DNA of 7,230 nucleotides, from positions 1 to 7,230 of the forward strand of contig JAKAFQ010000206.1 in NCBI GenBank assembly GCA_021817875.1, in the 5' to 3' direction. Both the position numbers and the translations under genes were made by a program. The stretch is from Pseudomonadota bacterium. Lineage in GTDB: Bacteria > Pseudomonadota > Gammaproteobacteria > Steroidobacterales > Steroidobacteraceae. The notes below the pieces were generated by a model. That model saw nothing but the letters and a program-made list of their open reading frames with translations, did no database searches and had not been told where the DNA came from. The stretch's first letter is position 1; every line of letters starts with the position of its first letter. Positions 5,323 to 7,230 of this stretch are shown piece by piece.

Positions 5323-6363
5323 GATGAACCGGCCGGGGGCCGAGGATTCCCAGCGGTAGTGGAAGCGCACGGACACCGGAAGGTTCTCGATGAGCCCGTT
5401 TCGCGGCCACCGGGCGCTCGGCAACAGGTCGAGCACGACGGTGACCGGACGCAATCCGAACGGGTCGACCAGGGTCGAAGGCATCGGTTCGCTGATCTGG
5501 GGACTCGCGCCGACGAGGGCGCGCATGCGCGTCCCATCGGGGAAGCGCACGGTCGCCACCGTGCCGACCGTCAGACGCGAAGCATCCCGGGGCGCGACAT
5601 AGGCGACGATCCGCGGATGCGCGAGCCGCGCGACCACCAGTAGAGGCTCTCCCGCGGTGACGTACTCTCCGGGGGAGACCAGCACTTTCAGCACCCGGCC
5701 CGCGAAGGGCGAACGGCGGGTCAGCCTCGCCAGCCGTCTTGCGATCCATTCATGATCGACCGCGGCGGTGTCGGTGGACAGGGCGTCGGCGGCGAGCGCG
5801 GCCTGAACGCGCGCATCGGCGGCCTCGGCGTCACTCACCGCGACAGTGGCCGCGTCGAGCTCGGCTGCGGTGGCTGCCCCGCGCTCGACCAGTTGGGCGA
5901 GGATGGCGCGGCGGTGCCGCAGGTAGCGCAACGCCCGGCGCCGTGCCCGCAGCTCGCTCGACCAGGCGCGGCGCTGCGCCGCGAGGCGCCGCCGGGCGGC
6001 GCGCGAGGCACGCCGGTCTATCGCATTGCGCGCGGCCATGGCCTCGATCCCGAGGTTGTCGATCCGGGCCAGCGCTTCGCCGGCCGCGACGGCCTCGCCG
6101 GGCCGCACCTCGAGGCGCTCGACGATGCCGGAGGCCGTGGCGCGGATTTCCCGCTGACTCAGCGCGACCCGGCCGTTGGCTTCGAGGTTGAGCCACGAGC
6201 CGAGCATGCCGGCCGCCAGATACAGGATGGGCGAGAGCACGACGAGCAGGATCAGATACCAGCCGATCTTGCGGCCGGTCCGCCGCGCCGCTTTCGGGTA
6301 GGGAATCTTCACTCCCCCAAGCTCATCGGGCGCACGGGGGCGGGGCCGGAAATTGACGATCAT
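5299..6363 (-). CDS. HlyD-type membrane fusion / periplasmic adaptor protein
   Basis: The 354-residue protein has the layout of an inner-membrane-anchored periplasmic adaptor that links an inner-membrane exporter or synthase to the envelope exit. A short basic cytoplasmic N-terminus (residues 1-32) precedes one transmembrane segment (about 33-56, WYLILLVVLSPILYLAAGML). Next comes a first lipoyl half-motif (about 72-103, IRATASGIVERLEVRPGEAV). An Arg/Ala-rich coiled-coil hairpin (about 105-215) follows, then the second lipoyl half (about 217-245, RSPFAGRVLKVLVSPGEYVT) and a beta-barrel region (about 248-340). No PilZ domain is visible, unlike Alg44. The ATG overlaps the stop of the upstream gene (ATGA, 6360-6363), with GAGG at 6371-6374, so translation is coupled. 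The transported substrate cannot be told from the sequence; polysaccharide is a guess from the partner gene. Confidence 0.85.
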   Translation of the reverse strand: MIVNFRPRPRAPDELGGVKIPYPKAARRTGRKIGWYLILLVVLSPILYLAAGMLGSWLNLEANGRVALSQREIRATASGIVERLEVRPGEAVAAGEALARIDNLGIEAMAARNAIDRRASRAARRRLAAQRRAWSSELRARRRALRYLRHRRAILAQLVERGAATAAELDAATVAVSDAEAADARVQAALAADALSTDTAAVDHEWIARRLARLTRRSPFAGRVLKVLVSPGEYVTAGEPLLVVARLAHPRIVAYVAPRDASRLTVGTVATVRFPDGTRMRALVGASPQISEPMPSTLVDPFGLRPVTVVLDLLPSARWPRNGLIENLPVSVRFHYRWESSAPGRFIGRILGAL

Positions 6364-6374
6364 GGGTGTGCCTC
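6360..6374 (-). promoter_or_regulatory. ATGA stop-start overlap with internal ribosome site
   Basis: On the minus strand GAGG (6371-6374) lies 7 nt before ATG (6361-6363), and the TGA stop of the upstream gene shares three bases with that ATG. Both signals lie in the upstream gene's last codons, a strong sign that the two proteins are made together. Confidence 0.75.
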
Positions 6375-7230
6375 GGCCGGCAGCAGGCCGGCGTGCCGCC
6401 AGCCGTCCTCGAGCTCGAAGACCAGGCCGGCGAAATTGGGAGCCGCGAGTCCCGCTTCGATGCGGGCGATGCGCCGCCCGCGTTCGCGCATGGGATAGAA
6501 CCGCAGGGTTTCCGTGCGCGGCAAGGACCGTTCCAGGCTGAGCGCGACATGGAAGGTGAGCTGCGGATAGCGGCGCATCAGCGTCGCGGCGCCGGCGATC
6601 ACCCGCTCGGGATTGGCGCGGTAGATCATCAGCGTGGGTGACACCCGCAGCCGCTCGAGGCGCAGCGCGAAGGCGCTGCCATCGACCGCCACGGCGAGAT
6701 CGCGCGGTTGGATGCTGATGCCGACTGGCCAGGGACTGACCCGGCGGACAGCCGCCAGAGTGTTAGCCAGCGACCCGAGCAGCGCCGGCAGCCGCGCCCG
6801 CCCCGGGTGCAGCTGCTCGGGCTCGAGATCGAGCTCGACACGGTCGAAGGGGACGGAGCGCAGCGCGGCCAGGATCCGTACCAGAGCCGGGCGCCACCGC
6901 GGCAGGATCCAGGACGGGTCGCCGAGCAGCAGTCCGACCGAGAAGCCGGCCCGCTCCGTGTGGCGGACCGCGGCGCGCAGCATGGCCGGATGGGCCGTGG
7001 CGCGCCGCAGCTGGCCGGCATCCAGGGAGATCCACAACGCCGTGATGCCCGCCGAGTGCAACTGGGCAAACTTCCGCGCCGCCCGGCCCCGGGTCGCGCG
7101 GGCGAGCCATGCCGCAGCTTTCCACACATACAGCGTGCGACCGTGTCCGGTCCGCGAGGCGGGCGCGGCGGCGCGAGCGGCGGCGAGCGGGAGCAGGGCG
7201 GGGCCGAGATTCGCCGCACCGGCCGATAAG
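6360..7230 (-). CDS. TIM-barrel, glycoside-hydrolase-like protein (partial, N-terminus off the right edge)
   Basis: Family not recognised by name. The frame is open to base 7229 (289 residues visible). A GTG at 7125-7127 could start a 255-residue protein but would cut through the first strand (RTLYVWKA), so the true start is probably beyond the window. Visible residues before it include LGPALLPLAAARAAAPA, which resembles a signal-peptide core and cleavage region. Eight strand-like segments occur in order: TLYVWKA, ALWISLD, FSVGLLLGD, DRVELDLEPE, PVGISIQ, TLMIYR, LTFHVALSLE and FAGLVFELED, as in a complete (beta/alpha)8 barrel. Acidic residues end strand 4 (LDLEPE, about 6818-6832) and strand 7 (SLE, about 6531-6533), the positions of the acid/base and nucleophile in clan GH-A. 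That role is inference. It is translationally coupled to the HlyD-like gene. Confidence 0.7.
   Translation of the reverse strand, partial: LSAGAANLGPALLPLAAARAAAPASRTGHGRTLYVWKAAAWLARATRGRAARKFAQLHSAGITALWISLDAGQLRRATAHPAMLRAAVRHTERAGFSVGLLLGDPSWILPRWRPALVRILAALRSVPFDRVELDLEPEQLHPGRARLPALLGSLANTLAAVRRVSPWPVGISIQPRDLAVAVDGSAFALRLERLRVSPTLMIYRANPERVIAGAATLMRRYPQLTFHVALSLERSLPRTETLRFYPMRERGRRIARIEAGLAAPNFAGLVFELEDGWRHAGLLPAEAHP

Noticed and set aside
5309..5349. Two copies of CCGAGGATTC (5309-5318 and 5340-5349)
   Set aside because: Both fall in the coding end of the HlyD-like gene and are too short and too few to call a repeat element.
7222..7229. GCCGATAA, an exact sigma-28 -10 box on the plus strand at the right edge
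   Set aside because: The bases 11 bp upstream (7203-7210) do not resemble TAAAGTTT, and the site lies inside the open frame of the minus-strand barrel protein. Probably chance.

Overview
The window is GC-rich DNA (about two thirds G+C by eye) that is almost entirely coding. It comes from a motile, polarly-flagellated-type proteobacterium. The flagellar gene order, two exact-spacing sigma-54 (-24/-12) promoters and a near-perfect sigma-28 promoter together suggest a gammaproteobacterium with a Pseudomonas/Xanthomonas-like sigma-54 -> sigma-28 flagellar hierarchy. That lineage call is an inference; no rRNA or other marker is present.

Layout. (1) Positions 1-3378, minus strand: flgB-flgC-flgD-flgE-flgF, read right to left. 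They encode the proximal rod, the hook cap, the hook and the start of the next rod gene. Gaps are 11-31 bp, and flgF runs off the left edge. (2) Positions 3379-3639: a 261-bp divergent regulatory region. It carries a consensus sigma-54 promoter for flgB (3418-3432), a near-consensus sigma-54 promoter for flgA (3612-3626), and between them a cluster of three dyads, one with the geometry of a CRP/FNR-family operator. (3) Positions 3640-5229, plus strand: flgA (P-ring chaperone), flgM (anti-sigma-28) and flgN (export chaperone). A sigma-28 promoter whose -35 element begins with the flgA stop codon gives flgMN its own late-class transcription. (4) Positions 5299-7230, minus strand and convergent with flgN: a two-gene unit unrelated to the flagellum. 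It has a partial TIM-barrel, glycoside-hydrolase-like protein and, overlapping it by 4 bp (ATGA), a single-pass HlyD-type membrane fusion protein.

How it fits together. FlgB/FlgC form rod, FlgD caps the growing hook, FlgE polymerises into the hook, and FlgA helps build the P ring in the periplasm. FlgM holds sigma-28 until hook completion, and FlgN chaperones the hook-filament junction proteins. The sigma-54 promoters would turn on structural genes and flgA(MN); the sigma-28 promoter would reinforce flgMN later. The hydrolase-like/HlyD pair is the only part not explained by flagellar biology and is the best candidate for something less described. It looks like the tail end of an envelope or exopolysaccharide export locus whose remaining genes would lie to the right of the window. 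No tRNA, rRNA, insertion sequence, CRISPR array or clear intrinsic terminator was seen.
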